Source: Psilocybe azurescens
Lineage: Eukaryota > Basidiomycota > Agaricomycetes > Agaricales > Agrocybaceae
Length of the DNA stretch: 64,000 nt
Assembly: GCA_023853785.1 (NCBI GenBank)
Contig: JAJIRX010000489.1
Coordinates: forward strand, 310,001-374,000
Direction of reading: 5' to 3'
The translations under genes were made by a program, and so were the position numbers. The stretch's first letter is position 1. Every line of letters starts with the position of its first letter. This document shows positions 1 to 10,741 of this stretch, in pieces. The notes below the pieces were generated by a model. It saw only the letters and a program-made list of their open reading frames with translations, did no database searches and was not told the DNA's origin.

Positions 1-63
1 AATTTTCTCTGAACGGCCCTTCCATAGCTCTTCTCCAATGTTCTTGTATTGCTTGGTCGCCAT
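1..63 (-). CDS. N-terminus of an unidentified protein, cut by the window edge
   Basis: A minus-strand ATG at 63-61 opens a frame that runs off the left edge after 21 codons, beginning MATKQYKNIGEELWKG. The composition (charged, no signal peptide) looks like coding sequence, but 21 residues are too few to assign a family. It points the same way as the uS13m gene to its right, whose stop lies 275 bp upstream of this start. It could also be a chance ORF. Confidence 0.35.
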   Translation of the reverse strand, partial: MATKQYKNIGEELWKGRSEKI

Positions 64-337
64 TAGATTCTAGTTTTCCAGCCGTGTTTCCTCGGTCGTG
101 GTTGCAATCAAGTTATTCTACAGACGCGTGATGTCACGACCCTCTCATTTCCTGATTCTGGTTCATAGTCATAATGTTTTATTTCTCTTTGTATTCTCCG
201 TTTCAGCATATAGTCTGAGTGGGTCTTTGGGAAATTAATAGGATATGTATTAGGTGCACGTAGTCCTGTGGTATGGCACACAGTCAACCGCCTTCTATCT
301 GAAAATACAACGAGAACGACCCCAGACTCTACATGGT

Positions 338-906
338 CTAATGCCGGTCCAATCTGTTGAGCTTCTTCGCGGTCTTCGCGTTGTTTTGTGTGTTCTGTCC
401 TCTGACAGGAAGATGCATAGCGTGTCGTCTGCCCACATAGCTTCCAATCATGCGCTGATGCGCAATGTTCTCCTAATCTCTCTCCTCAGCTCTGACTCAA
501 TGCGGAGGTTCTTCAACGGGTCCGTGTTCTTGGCATTCTTCGCTTTATGAATCGCCATAAATTTGGCCTGGAGCTCTTGGGTCGGCACGCTGGCTGGCGG
601 AGGAGTATAATCTGGTCGGGCAAGAGGGTATCGGGGCAAGGGAGGCGCGGTCGCGGGTGACGAGAGGAACGACGCCAGCGAGGTCACTTGGAACGGCGAA
701 AGGTCCCTGACTTTGCATTTATCGTGCACCTGCAGCCGGGCGCAGACGCGATGCGCGGTATGGTGGCCTATGCCATATATCGACGTCAAGGCGAACTAAA
801 TTCGGGTCGGGTTAGGTTAGAAAAAGCTGTCTAATGGTGAGACTTTGCAAGTACAGACCCTGGCCAATTGGTTATCCGGAAGATTGATGCCCAATATATG
901 CACCAT
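338..906 (-). CDS. Mitochondrial ribosomal protein uS13m, with an apparent 1-nt frameshift
   Basis: Small-subunit mitochondrial ribosomal protein of the uS13 family, which contacts the head of the small subunit and tRNA. Exon 1 (906-859) encodes [17 protein letters not shown] 63-nt intron follows, and exon 2 starts at 795 with [18 protein letters not shown], the hallmark uS13 helix-hairpin-helix region. The C-terminus carries the diagnostic [14 protein letters not shown] and [15 protein letters not shown] and stops at 340-338. The two parts of exon 2 lie in different frames: the upstream frame hits TGA at 450-448, while the conserved tail reads one frame over. One extra A near 466-474 joins them, and 506 nt then becomes 169 whole codons. 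The break is probably a sequencing error rather than a pseudogene, because both sides are fully conserved. It is divergent from the XAP5 gene (193 bp between starts). Confidence 0.85.
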
Positions 907-1099
907 TGCACAATAGGCGCTCAGTCAACGGTGGAGGGGTGTAAATTATTTCGAAAGAAACGGGATCACGGGAATGCTAGGTCGGGAATTAAATGTCCGA
1001 CAAAACTCAGCGTGGGCGAGTTCAAAGTTGTACGCTGCCCAGTGCAGCCGCCGCCGCATGACCTTGTTTCTAACTCTAGCAGCCGTATAACTTACTAAC

Positions 1100-2383
1100 A
1101 TGTCCACTAACAAAGGCGAAGGTCGACGCGAAGATGCTTTGGCAAAGCAAAGAAACCAAATGCGCGAAGAGTTCGAACGCCAAAAACAGACGCTCATAAA
1201 CGAGACGGAGAAAGCTCGTCCTTCCGCGAATCGTTTCGTTGGCCAGAATGATTCCATGGAAGAGACATTGAAGAACAGTACCGTCGGTCTAGTCCGCCTC
1301 GAGGACTTCCAGCAAATGCGGAAAGAACTCGAGGAAGCTAAAGCCAGGGAGGCAGCCAAGTCCAACGACCTCAAGTATGTTTCTTTGTTCATACACTCGG
1401 TTACCAAGGCTAGATGGCTTATAGGATGTGGAGAATCTGTTTAGAGACGACGCAAAGAAAGCAAAGAAGCGCAAGAAAATTGCGAAAGCCACACTTTCCT
1501 TTGCCATGGACGACGAAGGCGACGATAACGGCGCTGTCGATATAAACGGAGATTCTGCTACAGTACAAGACGATGGGGCCGATTATCCTGCACCCAAACG
1601 AAGCAGACTGAAAAAGAACCCTAACGTGGATACCTCCTTCCTACCAGACAGAGAACGCGAGGAAGCCGAACGTAAAGAAAGAGAACGACTCCGTCTGGAA
1701 TGGCTCGCGAAACAAGAGCTTACCAAAAAGGAGGAAATCGAAATTGTATATTCATATTGGGATGGAAGTGGGCATAGAAAAAGTGTCCAAGTAAGTTGTC
1801 GCCATTTTATAATCAGGAATATTTTCTGAAACGGAATGGTTATTGCTGCATTGGTAGTGCAAGAAGGGAGATGATATCGCTTCCTTCCTTGAGAAATGTC
1901 GTGTCCAGTTTCCCGAACTGCGCGGTGTAAGCGTCGACAATCTCATGTATGTCAAGGTAAAGCATGGATTTGTTTCTGAACAAAGACATACATTCTGACA
2001 AGCAACAGGAGGATCTGATTATACCACACGTTAGTCCTTTTGACTATTTCGCCTGTTCCATATCCTTCTAACCAGGTACCTTCTACAGCACTACACATTC
2101 TACGACTTCATTGTCAACAAAGCGCGCGGAAAGTCTGGACCTCTGTTCAACTTCGACGTCCATGACGATGTGCGATTACTGGCTGACGCAACCAAAGAGA
2201 AGGACGAGTCTCATGCAGGGAAAGTCGTCGAACGAAGCTATTACCAAAGAAACAAGCACATATTTCCTGCATCGCGCTGGGAGGTGCGGCTCCATTTGTT
2301 TTGCTGACGTGTTTACTATGTTAACACTCGAAATCTAGGTCTTCGATCCGGAGAAAAACTACGGAAAATATTCCATAGCGTAG
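1100..2383 (+). CDS. XAP5/FAM50 family protein
   Basis: Homologue of human FAM50A and plant XCT, nuclear proteins linked to the spliceosome and gene expression. Six exons fit: 1100-1378, 1425-1790, 1858-1956, 2009-2029, 2089-2283 and 2339-2383, giving 334 residues. The N-terminal half is a charged coiled coil rich in Glu/Lys/Arg, followed by a basic segment ([13 protein letters not shown]). The C-terminal half is the XAP5 domain, recognised by [48 protein letters not shown] and the terminal HIFPASRWE. The first intron needs a weak GTTTCT donor; the better GTATGT three bases upstream gives a broken frame, so that junction is uncertain. The gene ends 146 bp before the convergent tRNA-Phe. Confidence 0.9.
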
Positions 2384-2528
2384 ACACACTTGTTTACATA
2401 TAATGACCATTTCGAAAGACATCGCATCCCTCTTGTAGACATTGTTTTAAGAGACTACATAAGAAGGGCATATGCATCGTAGACTTTGTCACATAAAATT
2501 AGATGCAATGGACAGACCTACAAAAAGT

Positions 2529-2601
2529 TGGGGGCACCGCGGATCGAACGCGGGACCTTTAGAACTTCAGTCTACTGCTCTCCCAACTGAGCTATGCCCC
2601 C
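2529..2601 (-). tRNA. tRNA-Phe (anticodon GAA)
   Basis: Read on the minus strand, 73 nt fold into a complete cloverleaf: acceptor GGGGGCA pairs with TGCCCCC, D arm GCTC-AGTTGGGA-GAGC, anticodon loop CTGAAGT (anticodon GAA at positions 34-36), and T arm CCGCG-TTCGATC-CGCGG. CCA is not encoded, as is normal for eukaryotes. There is no intron, unlike budding-yeast tRNA-Phe. The outermost anticodon-stem pair (27-43) is a G-A mismatch; the other four pair. A and B boxes are intact, so it is probably functional. Confidence 0.93.
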
Positions 2602-2717
2602 TGTTAGAAGGCCTTATTTTGTTGTTACTGTATTTCGAATTACCTCCCACTGTTATCCCTTTCGGCTCCATTCGTCGGCTCCCTATCACACAGTTTGCAT
2701 CTACATCTGCAACAACC

Positions 2718-3685
2718 ATGTCTGGCGCAGGAGCCCGCGAGAATGTCTTTGCAACGCGTATGGCCCTCACCAACACCAAGCTGCGTCTAAAAGGAGCGCA
2801 AACCGGCCATTCGCTCCTCGCCAAGAAGCGAGACGCACTGACGACACGATTCCGAGCCATCTTGAAGAAGGTCGATGAGGTACATCTTCGTTCTTTCCGC
2901 GGGTCGCGTCCTGCTCCTTGTTGATGAGTTCAGCATTAGGCAAAGAGGAAGATGGGCAAAGTGATGCAATTGGCCTCATTCTCGATGGCCGAAGTGACAT
3001 ATGCTACCGGAGATGTCTCGTACCTTGTCCAGGAGCAAGCCAAACTGGCGACCTTCCGGGTGAAGGCGAAGCAGGACAATGTGTCCGGTGTGATCCTGCC
3101 CGCGTTCGAGGTGGATCGTGTTGCTGGCTCAGGTGCGTCATTCGCATAATGGGACTGCTTGGGATCTATTGCTCACACTCAAAACCGACGTCATTTCATA
3201 GATTTCAACCTTACTGGCTTGGGACGAGGAGGTCAGCAAATCATGAAGGCCAAAGAAGTGTACGCGAAAGCTATCGAGACTCTGGTTGAGCTCGCTTCGC
3301 TGCAAACTGCCTTCACCATCTTAGACGAAGTCATTCGGGCAACAAATCGTAGGGTAAACGCAATTGAGCATGTCATTATACCTCGACTGGAAAATACCAT
3401 TAGGTATATCATGAGCGAGTTGGATGAAATGGACAGAGAGGAGTTCTTCAGGTGCGCTCCTACAGCCTAATTTCCCCACCAAAGGGCTAACATGGATCAT
3501 CCCAGATTGAAAAAGTCCAGGGCAAGAAGAAACGAGATGCTGCAGCTCGAGAAGCACTTCAAGATCAATTAGCCCTTGAAGAGGCGGGTGATAACTCGAC
3601 AGCGGCAGTGGAGTCATCGATAGGGATTGATGATGAAGAAAGCACTGATCTACTTAGTGGAAAAGACGCTGACGTTATCTTTTGA
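2718..3685 (+). CDS. VMA8: V-type ATPase subunit D, with an apparent 1-nt frameshift in the last exon
   Basis: Subunit D of the V1 sector, the central rotor shaft that couples ATP hydrolysis to proton pumping at vacuole and endosome membranes. Exons: 2718-2879, 2940-3132, 3202-3451 and 3506-3685. Conserved blocks are the N-terminal [18 protein letters not shown], the RDALTTRFR segment, [16 protein letters not shown], and [19 protein letters not shown] followed by [12 protein letters not shown]. After LKK the frame must shift by one missing base (near 3511-3516) to continue as [14 protein letters not shown] and an acidic tail to TGA 3683-3685. With that base the exons total 786 nt (261 residues), the family's usual length. 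Without it the frame ends after about 19 further residues. I favour a sequencing error. Confidence 0.92.
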
Positions 3686-3929
3686 TTCACTCGAACACTT
3701 GTATTATGATTTTGGGAGGTTCTCAAACGCAATGGATTTTGGCGGTCTCTTATGTTACAACATGTTTCCCCGGTTTCGCATTTCCTAATGTCACATAAAT
3801 TAATTGCTTACAGCATATGGCAGTGGAAAGCATGGACATGTAGCATTGCAAAAAATGTAGGCATATGCACAGGTTGTCATTTTATGATATGAAGACAAAA
3901 TCACCCAACGCAAAAATAGATGTGTCGAT

Positions 3930-4665
3930 TTACTAGATAATAAATATGTTAGACGGATCTTGTGCATTGTGAAATACTGCGACGCACCTCGACCATCTCG
4001 ACGTCAGCAGACGCAATGGCAGCCTTGCCGCTGCTCTTCCTCTCCAAGATAGCCCGTCTGAAACCACAGAACATGTAAGAACCCTGACTTGTAAGCTGCC
4101 CGAGTATGCAGAAACGTACCGGTCGTTGTCGAGCTTGATAGTGGTGATGACAACGTTGCTGGGGTGGATTCCGATGGGGGCAGTGGCTCCGTTCGACTTG
4201 TCGCGTTGCACACGGTCGACATGGATGACCCACTTCTTGCGGTACACCTGTGTAACCTTGCCCTCACGTCCTTTGTATTTGCCTCGAACAATGCGAACTT
4301 CGTCATCTTTGCGGACTGGGAGCGAGCGGGCCTGGACAATTAAATTTGAGCATATTCAAAGTTCCATTTGAGCGGCAAAGCTCACGTTGTGTTTGGCGCG
4401 GAGCTCCTTGGAGAGGGCCGAGGACATGATCTTGCGGCGGATGGAGGAAGGGGCCGCGAAGTGGGCCTTGCGCGATTTGCGCCGCGAGGAGGAGACGTCT
4501 GTAAGGCATCGTAAGAATGGCGTTGCAAGATCCAAAACCGTCATCCAAAAGTCCAAAATCCCATCCAGCCCAAATCTTGTCGGGAATGTCTCAAGTCACC
4601 CAGAGATTGGCCATGGGTTCTCCCTAGACGGATAGCAGACGATACGCACCGGCGTTGAACTTCAT
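3930..4665 (-). CDS. RPL26: 60S ribosomal protein uL24 (L26)
   Basis: Cytosolic large-subunit protein uL24, located near the peptide exit tunnel. Exons on the minus strand: 4665-4650, 4498-4386, 4331-4120, 4057-3988 and a last exon that holds only the stop codon (3932-3930). Sequence landmarks are [25 protein letters not shown], the KOW motif around [20 protein letters not shown], and [19 protein letters not shown]. Coding exons sum to exactly 137 codons. The last intron starts GTGCGTC, contains a perfect CTAAC branch site and ends TAG immediately before TAA. If it is not spliced the frame runs on to a stop at 3951-3949, adding a poorly conserved tail. The gene is divergent from the FRG1 gene, with only 170 bp between start codons. 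Confidence 0.93.
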
Positions 4666-4835
4666 TTTGTCGGAGGGGTGTCTTGAGGTCGGCGGGGACG
4701 ATGAGGGAGGACTTTGGTGAGGCTGCTTGGGGAGATCATTCCCACGGTCCATCCACTCTAATCATGTGACACTTTCCACTTGGCCGCGTTCAGCCTCGTT
4801 CAGCTCCCCAGTCCTTCATTTACTCCCACATCTCA
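4666..4835. promoter_or_regulatory. Shared divergent promoter region, RPL26 and FRG1 homologue
   Basis: The 170 bp between the two start codons must contain both 5' leaders and promoters. Pyrimidine-rich tracts precede the FRG1 start. No TATA box is convincing in either direction. The call rests on gene arrangement only. Confidence 0.45.
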
Positions 4836-5853
4836 ATGCCAGACCAACCTATTCGTTCCACCAAACTCAAATTCAAGGGAGAGAAAACTAAGAAGAAACG
4901 AAAGCGCGAAGATGGTGATGAGAGGGTTGGAAGCTCCAAACGGAAGGCTGACGACAAGGATCCCGAAACTTGGGTCTTACCAGAATCAGTGAACGAGTTG
5001 CGCGGGCCTACATTTATTGTTCATCCATCCGATCCTTCCCCAATATCTATTAATTATAATTCCACAACGAATCGAATTTCCCTTCAATCGCTTGACAGAG
5101 ACAAATCAGAAGAAACAGCAGAATCCGTCAAGCTTCTTGACCGGACGCCAACAGATGTATCACAGGTCTGGGTAATTACTCGTATAGCCGGTTCAGCAAC
5201 CATCAACTTGCGTACCGGGACGGGGGAAGGGAAATTTCTTTCGTGCGATGCTCATGGTCTTGTCTCTGCCGACCGCGACGCTCGTGGACCACAAGAGGAA
5301 TGGACACCAGTAGTCTTACCAGATGGAATGGTCGCCTTCATGAATGTTTACGAGAAGTACCTGAGCGTTGATGAGACCGTGGGGGTATACTTCAGCTACG
5401 CGGTGATAGCGAACAAGTTGGCTTCGCTGAACGTTTCTGGGTCAAGGTGCAGTATAAGTACAAAAAGGAGGCTCACGAAGAGGAGAAGAAGAGAAAGGAC
5501 GGGCAGACTGCACCCGTCAGTGTTGATGAGTCAAGCACCAAGTAAGTTTGCCACTCAATATTCTTGCTGCATAACTCATGTCCCTTTTACATCAATAGTC
5601 GTCAATTTCAAGCCTGGGGTGCCGGACGCTCTGTGGTTTCTGGAGAGGATAAGAAGGAGGTACACACATGTCATTTATTCGAAGAATTGGATGCTCATCC
5701 AAGGCATCTAGCTCAAGCAAGCTCGCAAGGAAGGCCGTCTGGCAGAGGCAATGCTTGACCGTCGCGCGAAATTAAAAGGTATGCCGATAATGAAAATCAA
5801 GCAGTTGTCCCCTCGCTGAGTCCATTACAGCGACCGATTTTGCTGATTCGTAG
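4836..5853 (+). CDS. FRG1 homologue (fascin-like fold), with an apparent 1-nt frameshift
   Basis: Homologue of FSHD region gene 1, a nuclear/nucleolar RNA-associated protein with a beta-trefoil (fascin-like) core. The start MPDQPIRSTKLKFKGEK is followed by a basic Lys/Arg stretch typical of the family. Then come WVLPESVNELRGPTF, the trefoil repeats with FLSCDAHGLVSADRDARGP and VAFMNVYEKYLSVDE. At the G5 run 5381-5385 one more G is needed. The frame then continues LRGDSEQVGFAERFWVKV, and downstream exons 5599-5659, 5712-5778 and 5831-5853 give RQFQAWGAGR, LKQARKEGRLAEAMLDRR and a short tail. With the extra G the exons total 858 nt (285 residues). The uncorrected frame loses all family similarity after VDE. 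Confidence 0.88.
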
Positions 5854-6117
5854 GATGTAACAATGTATGCTTCAAATAATCCTTTTTCAGTTCTCAGAAC
5901 CAGTTCCTGGCATGTAATAATTTTATTGAACTTGACGTACCCAGCACGATGCTGAGTAAAGCTAAAAGCTTAATAAAGATGCACAACAAAGTTTATCACG
6001 TTTGTTGATTGCTGTTACAAGGAGCTGGATTCTCTTATAATAAAGGCTCGATGATTCGGTTCCATGGCCCTTCCACTCTCGCCCCAATTCTGCCACTTAT
6101 CTTCAACCCTGTTTCTA

Positions 6118-7380
6118 ATGGCCGTGACCAAAATTCAGAAACCTTGGAAAGCAGGGCATTGCAAAACGGTGGGTCAGTTGCAGGATGCAATGACTGAGAC
6201 CCACCCAAGTGCAAAATCTTTTATGCAATTCAAAGTACTCACATTCACTACATTTGTAAATCAACTTACTCAGTTGTCTGATTTCAGGCTGACGTTAGAC
6301 GACACGCTCGAGGCCTCGATACCCTCAAACCAAAGGATAAACAAGATCCTGCAAAATGGGCAAATCTTGTTCGAAAGGTGGGTCTTTTTCGTCTAGTCTA
6401 TGCTTTACATAACATTTCTGTCTGTATTCTATGCATAGATGATCACTTCAAATCCCGCTCTCAACCGTTACGAGGATCATTGGCCAATTCAATATTATTT
6501 TGACAGGTACAGCGCCAAGAAAAGAAATAGAGAAAAAAGATGCGTATCAAATCGGATCTCGAGGCCACGACTCGAAGTCGCCACAAATCAGTAAGTATAA
6601 CAACCCATAGCGCGTATCTTGCTGGATGACGACTGAACTATTTTAAAAGTCTCGGACCACTAGATTTCTTTTTCAAGCACTCTACAAGTCCGGTAATGAT
6701 ACCACCTCCACGACCGCCACTCCCCCCGCTGCTGGCTCAGGCTTTCCGTCGGAGATGGACACCAACTTGAATGAGCACACCCCTGTTGGAGATGAAGAAG
6801 AATTCGAAGAGCTGTTACATATCCCACCTCCAGCTCTGGAAGATGAAGTCGCGATGTCAAAATACTCTTACTTGGACTTCAGAACAAGTCTGCAGTATGC
6901 AATGCAGTTAGATGATGATTTTGATGATGACTTATTTGGAGGTCTCCTAGTACGTATGCAGGTTTTTTCTGCCTACAGGATTTTTTCTCTGACACCTGTC
7001 TGTTGATTCAGGATGCAATGGTCGAGCAGTCTTTCCGGTACTTTCGCGAGCCTGCTCCAGACGAAGCCCTTCTTCGAAAAGTCATTGAGGTGGTGAGTAA
7101 ACAATAGTTTAACATCACTGGATACCAATTTATTTCTCTATTCTTGCTCTTGTTTCTTCCTCCTTGCTACCACTATGTGAAACTACAACACTATACACAG
7201 ATAAGTGCTACGAATCCAGGCCAGTTTGAGAGATACACAAACTATTGGCCTATCAGGGTGTATCTTCGATGGCTTCAAACAAATATCCCCGTTATTCGCC
7301 CCAAATACACAGAGGAAGAGGAAGCAAACATATATGTGGACGTCTTCGCCCGATATCCAGGGAATAGGATAGATAAGTAG
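6118..7380 (+). CDS. Unrecognised basidiomycete protein, tandem paralogue A
   Basis: I do not recognise this family. A consistent six-exon model is 6118-6234, 6288-6377, 6439-6590, 6664-6949, 7012-7092 and 7201-7380 (about 300 residues). The product starts MAVTKIQKPWKAG, has a charged middle, an acidic stretch (DEEEFEELLHIPPPALEDE), AMQLDDDFDDD, and a C-terminal part with FERYTNYWPIRVYLRWLQ. No signal peptide or membrane helix is visible. Gene B immediately downstream has the same exon architecture: exon 2 is 90 nt in both and exon 5 is 81 nt in both. Residue-level similarity holds throughout, so the pair arose by tandem duplication. A motif of the form RYxxxWPI occurs twice in the protein (exon 3 and exon 6). 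A decayed continuation may follow the stop (about 7560-7690), because that stretch faintly resembles the end of gene B. Confidence 0.6.
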
Positions 7381-8017
7381 GATTTTAGACAGCTGCAATT
7401 TATTACTTCGAGCACCTCCGACGTCTATGAAATAGTTAGTGTGCATATGATGGTGCGCGGTTATTTCCGGCGCTTATTTGACTTTTGATCGACCCTCGGG
7501 TTCTCTCTTTCTACTTGCTATCATTCACTCTCGCTGTCAGAGCCAATTTATCGAATTCTCCCCTAATGCTCTGCCGACTGCGATGCATGCAGCATGATCT
7601 ACCAAATTTGCGAGATGGTTATACAGAACATGACCCACTATTTCGACGCATTTATGAGACATCTATCATGCATTTGTGGAAAGTTGAATTGGTCTTCGGA
7701 GCTACGATAATCATTTAATGTAGCGAGGTATGTCGACAATTTTGATCACGTAGCCGTCTCCTGTCTAACTGCATCCAGATACCGATTTTATTAGTTCGAA
7801 GGATTACATTACAATACTAATCTGCCAAATAAACATCGCAACCTAATAATGTCGGCTTTCGGACTATATCTTGAATAAAGCTAATTGAAGATACGACGAA
7901 GTTTATTTCATCATGTTTATTGAACCGCTGATGCGAGTATAATAGATTAATGACCCGCATCCACAGTCAGCACAACCTCGCCCCGATTTTGACCTGTGCC
8001 CTTCCACTCGTTGCCTC
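7381..8017. other. Spacer between tandem paralogues A and B
   Basis: No independent gene is evident. Around 7560-7690 a plus-strand frame (LRCMQHDLPNLRDGY) weakly resembles the C-terminus of gene B (LKAYMHAQNLSELIP) and may be a degenerate last exon of gene A. The 60-100 bp before each gene share an ACRAAGTTTAT-type motif (near 5990 and 7898), consistent with duplicated promoters. Confidence 0.4.
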
Positions 8018-10741
8018 ATGTCAACTACAAGAAATAAAATCAAGAAGCCTTGGAAAGGAACGACTGTTCAAACTTTGGATAAACTGCGCGATGCGATGGG
8101 GAAGACCCACGCGAGCGCAAAATCTTTCGAAACTTTCAAAGTATGTTCAGACTACAACCATCTCGCTTATCATATTCCTGATAAGAACACGGCAATTCGA
8201 TTCAACTACAGAAAAACGTCCGTGTCTACGCCAAAGTACTCGATGTTACGAAACCAATTGATAGTCAAAACCACACAAAATGGGTGGAATTCGTTCACAA
8301 TGTAAGTCCTGTTCGTTCATAATCTATTTTGCATGGTCCTCGAGACTTATTGTCTGTACTATATGTTAGATGCTCGATGTAGAACCTTTACTCGAAAGAT
8401 ATGAAGACCACTGGCCCTTGACGGTGTATTACAAGACCCACAGCTGTCATGCAAGGAATGCAAGGAACAAGTTGAAAGCCAGAGCAGCAAAACAGGCCTC
8501 AAGGGCACGCGAAGACAGTAGCGATGTTGAAATTCTGGAAGTTATCACGAATCAGTAAGCGATACAAAATGCATTTAAGCTGCATTCATAGGCCGCCGCC
8601 TTATTATTTTAACTTCTAAGTCCAATCACCCGTTCGAAGAAGTCGAATGGGTCCTCTTCCGGAACCAAAACACATGCCGACTATCTGAGAGCAGCGATAT
8701 TGAAATTGTGGAAGCCGTCACAAAGCAGTAAGTCGGATGTAACACTGATTTACAGTGAGGCTCGCTTTTCCTGACCATAATGTTGAAGGTCCAACCCTGC
8801 TCAGAAACCTTTCAGAGCCTCGTCCTCGGCCTTTTCGAAGTACGTTTCTTTGACTGAGCTATAAATCGTTCTACCTCACAATGTTCCAGCGTTTCTCCGG
8901 CTCAAAGTAACGCAACCGACTCTCACTACCGACCGGCTTATGTCGAATCAGAACCCCCAGGTCAAGATACATTGCCCCTTTCTCCAAAGAAAACATAGCG
9001 CCGACACAACTTCAACCCGCTTCAAGGCCTGCCTCCTTCCCTATTCGCAAAGCAGCGCAGAAACCCGACCAAGCACTCGCGACCGCGATCTGGCCTGACA
9101 TATCAATCCCCGTAACTGTATCCTGCATCAGATGCGACGCGTCCGCAGTTGCCGATCCTCTGTACAGCGCCCGCCTACGTGCATTCGTCAAGGACGACGG
9201 AAAGCTGCTCGGCGCGTTGGCGGCTATCGGCGTGCGCTTCGACCAGCACCTCGACCTCTTACTGCGCATGAAGCGCGCTACACTCAAAATGTTCTTTTTG
9301 ATTATGTCCCCTTGGGAAGGATAACCACGCACATGAAGCGACGTCTGTTGTTACTGTTTTCCAAAGGGAAGTCTGCTGTTACCACAGCTCGTATGACGGA
9401 TACGAATTTGGGCAAATATATGTGCACTAGTACAGATGTCGATGAAGAAATTAAAGATTTGGTGCACATCCCGGCTCCATTACTCGACGTTGAAATTGCG
9501 ATGGTGTACACTCCTTATCCGGCATTCAGAGACGATTTGCAGACCGCAATGCAGTTGGACGACGATGACGCAACATTTCGGGCACTCCTGGTGTGTGCTT
9601 GCCTTTCTTTTCCTTTTCACCAATCTTACGTATCAATTCCTGACTGCTTCGATTATCTCCTTTCTTTTTTCTTCTGATTCAGGACACGATTGAGTTTAAC
9701 CTTGGTATATACTCGTGTTCGTCCACACCAAGCGCGACTCTTCTTCAAGATGTCATCGAAAGGGTAACGCCAACGGTTCTCCCCTCTTGCTTCCTTCGAC
9801 TCACGTCCTACTTTACAACACAAGATATGCACGGCCCAACCAGACCAGTTCGAACGATGCAGTAACTACTGGCCCATCAGGATATGTCTGCAAAGGCTCA
9901 AACATCTCGTCCCGCGCATCCGCCCCCTGTACAAAGAAGAGGAAGAAGCAGAAATATTTGCCAGCGTATTCGTAAGTTGTGCATTCATGCTTTTCTTTCT
10001 TTCTTTACTCTCCAGAATCGGTGTCCGGGGTATTCAAGAAGAATCCAAATCAATGGTTATTGGGGAAATCAGGATTCAGAACAAGGATCGAGCAGGGTTA
10101 TGCGTAGGCTGGTAATGACCTGGAAGCTAACAACATCTATTTTCCATTAACAGTTGAAGAGGACGCAATTCTGCGGTCCCGCGTGGAATATCCTCCCTTC
10201 AAGTCGACACCAAAAGACGAAGCGCCCTCCGCCGCCCCCGCTGAGGGTGACGCCCGCGATCGAACAACTTCCGTGCCCTCTCTCGGTGCTTTCTCCGCCA
10301 CTGTCTTCCTCCTCCTTGTCTTTGTCTTCATCGTCTTCGACGCCGTCACGTTCTTCGCCCCACCGGCATCCCCCGATCCAGACCAACCTCGCATGCCCCG
10401 CGCTCAAGGCGTACATGCACGCACAGAACCTGAGCGAGCTCATCCCCGTGCTCGTGTACATGGGCGTGTGCTCCGAGTGGGAGTTCGCTGCGTTTCGCAG
10501 GATGATGTCTTCTTCCTCTTCCTCTTCTCCTTCCTCCTCCTCCTCTCCTGATGCTGGTGCTGCTGGTGCTGCTGGTGCTACCTCATGCGAGCTTTCGTCC
10601 TCGCAAATAGGAGAGTCGGGGTCGCTGACAGATAAGACACAAGTCTTGGCCTCACCCGCATTAAGCAGACTCGGCGACTTTCAAAAGTTCTTGCTTGGGA
10701 TCGCGTTTGACGTCGATGACGGGGTGTGTCATTTTGAGTGA
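8018..10741 (+). CDS. Unrecognised basidiomycete protein, tandem paralogue B, longer than A
   Basis: Tandem duplicate of the preceding gene. Clear exons are 8018-8140 (MSTTRNKIKKPWKGTT), 8212-8301 (90 nt, VRVYAKVLDV), 8370-8554 (LLERYEDHWPLTVYY), a run of short exons to about 8990, a segment 9000-9600 ending HIPAPLLDVEIAM and AMQLDDDDATF, 9683-9763 (81 nt), and one starting at 9830 (FERCSNYWPIRICL). The C-terminal segment with MHAQNLSELIPVLVY ends at TGA 10739-10741. Compared with A it has a duplicated small exon (SSDVEILEV at about 8517, SSDIEIVEA at about 8692). It also has a unique central block (AIWPDISIPVTVSCIRC, LLGALAAIGVRFDQHL). The frame breaks near 8990 (A run), near 9290 and in 10150-10540, so either single-base errors or decay interrupt the model. 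Function unknown. Confidence 0.5.

Noticed and set aside
338..906. uS13m as a pseudogene
   Set aside because: Sequence on both sides of the one-base break is fully conserved, and the same kind of break occurs in many unrelated essential genes here.
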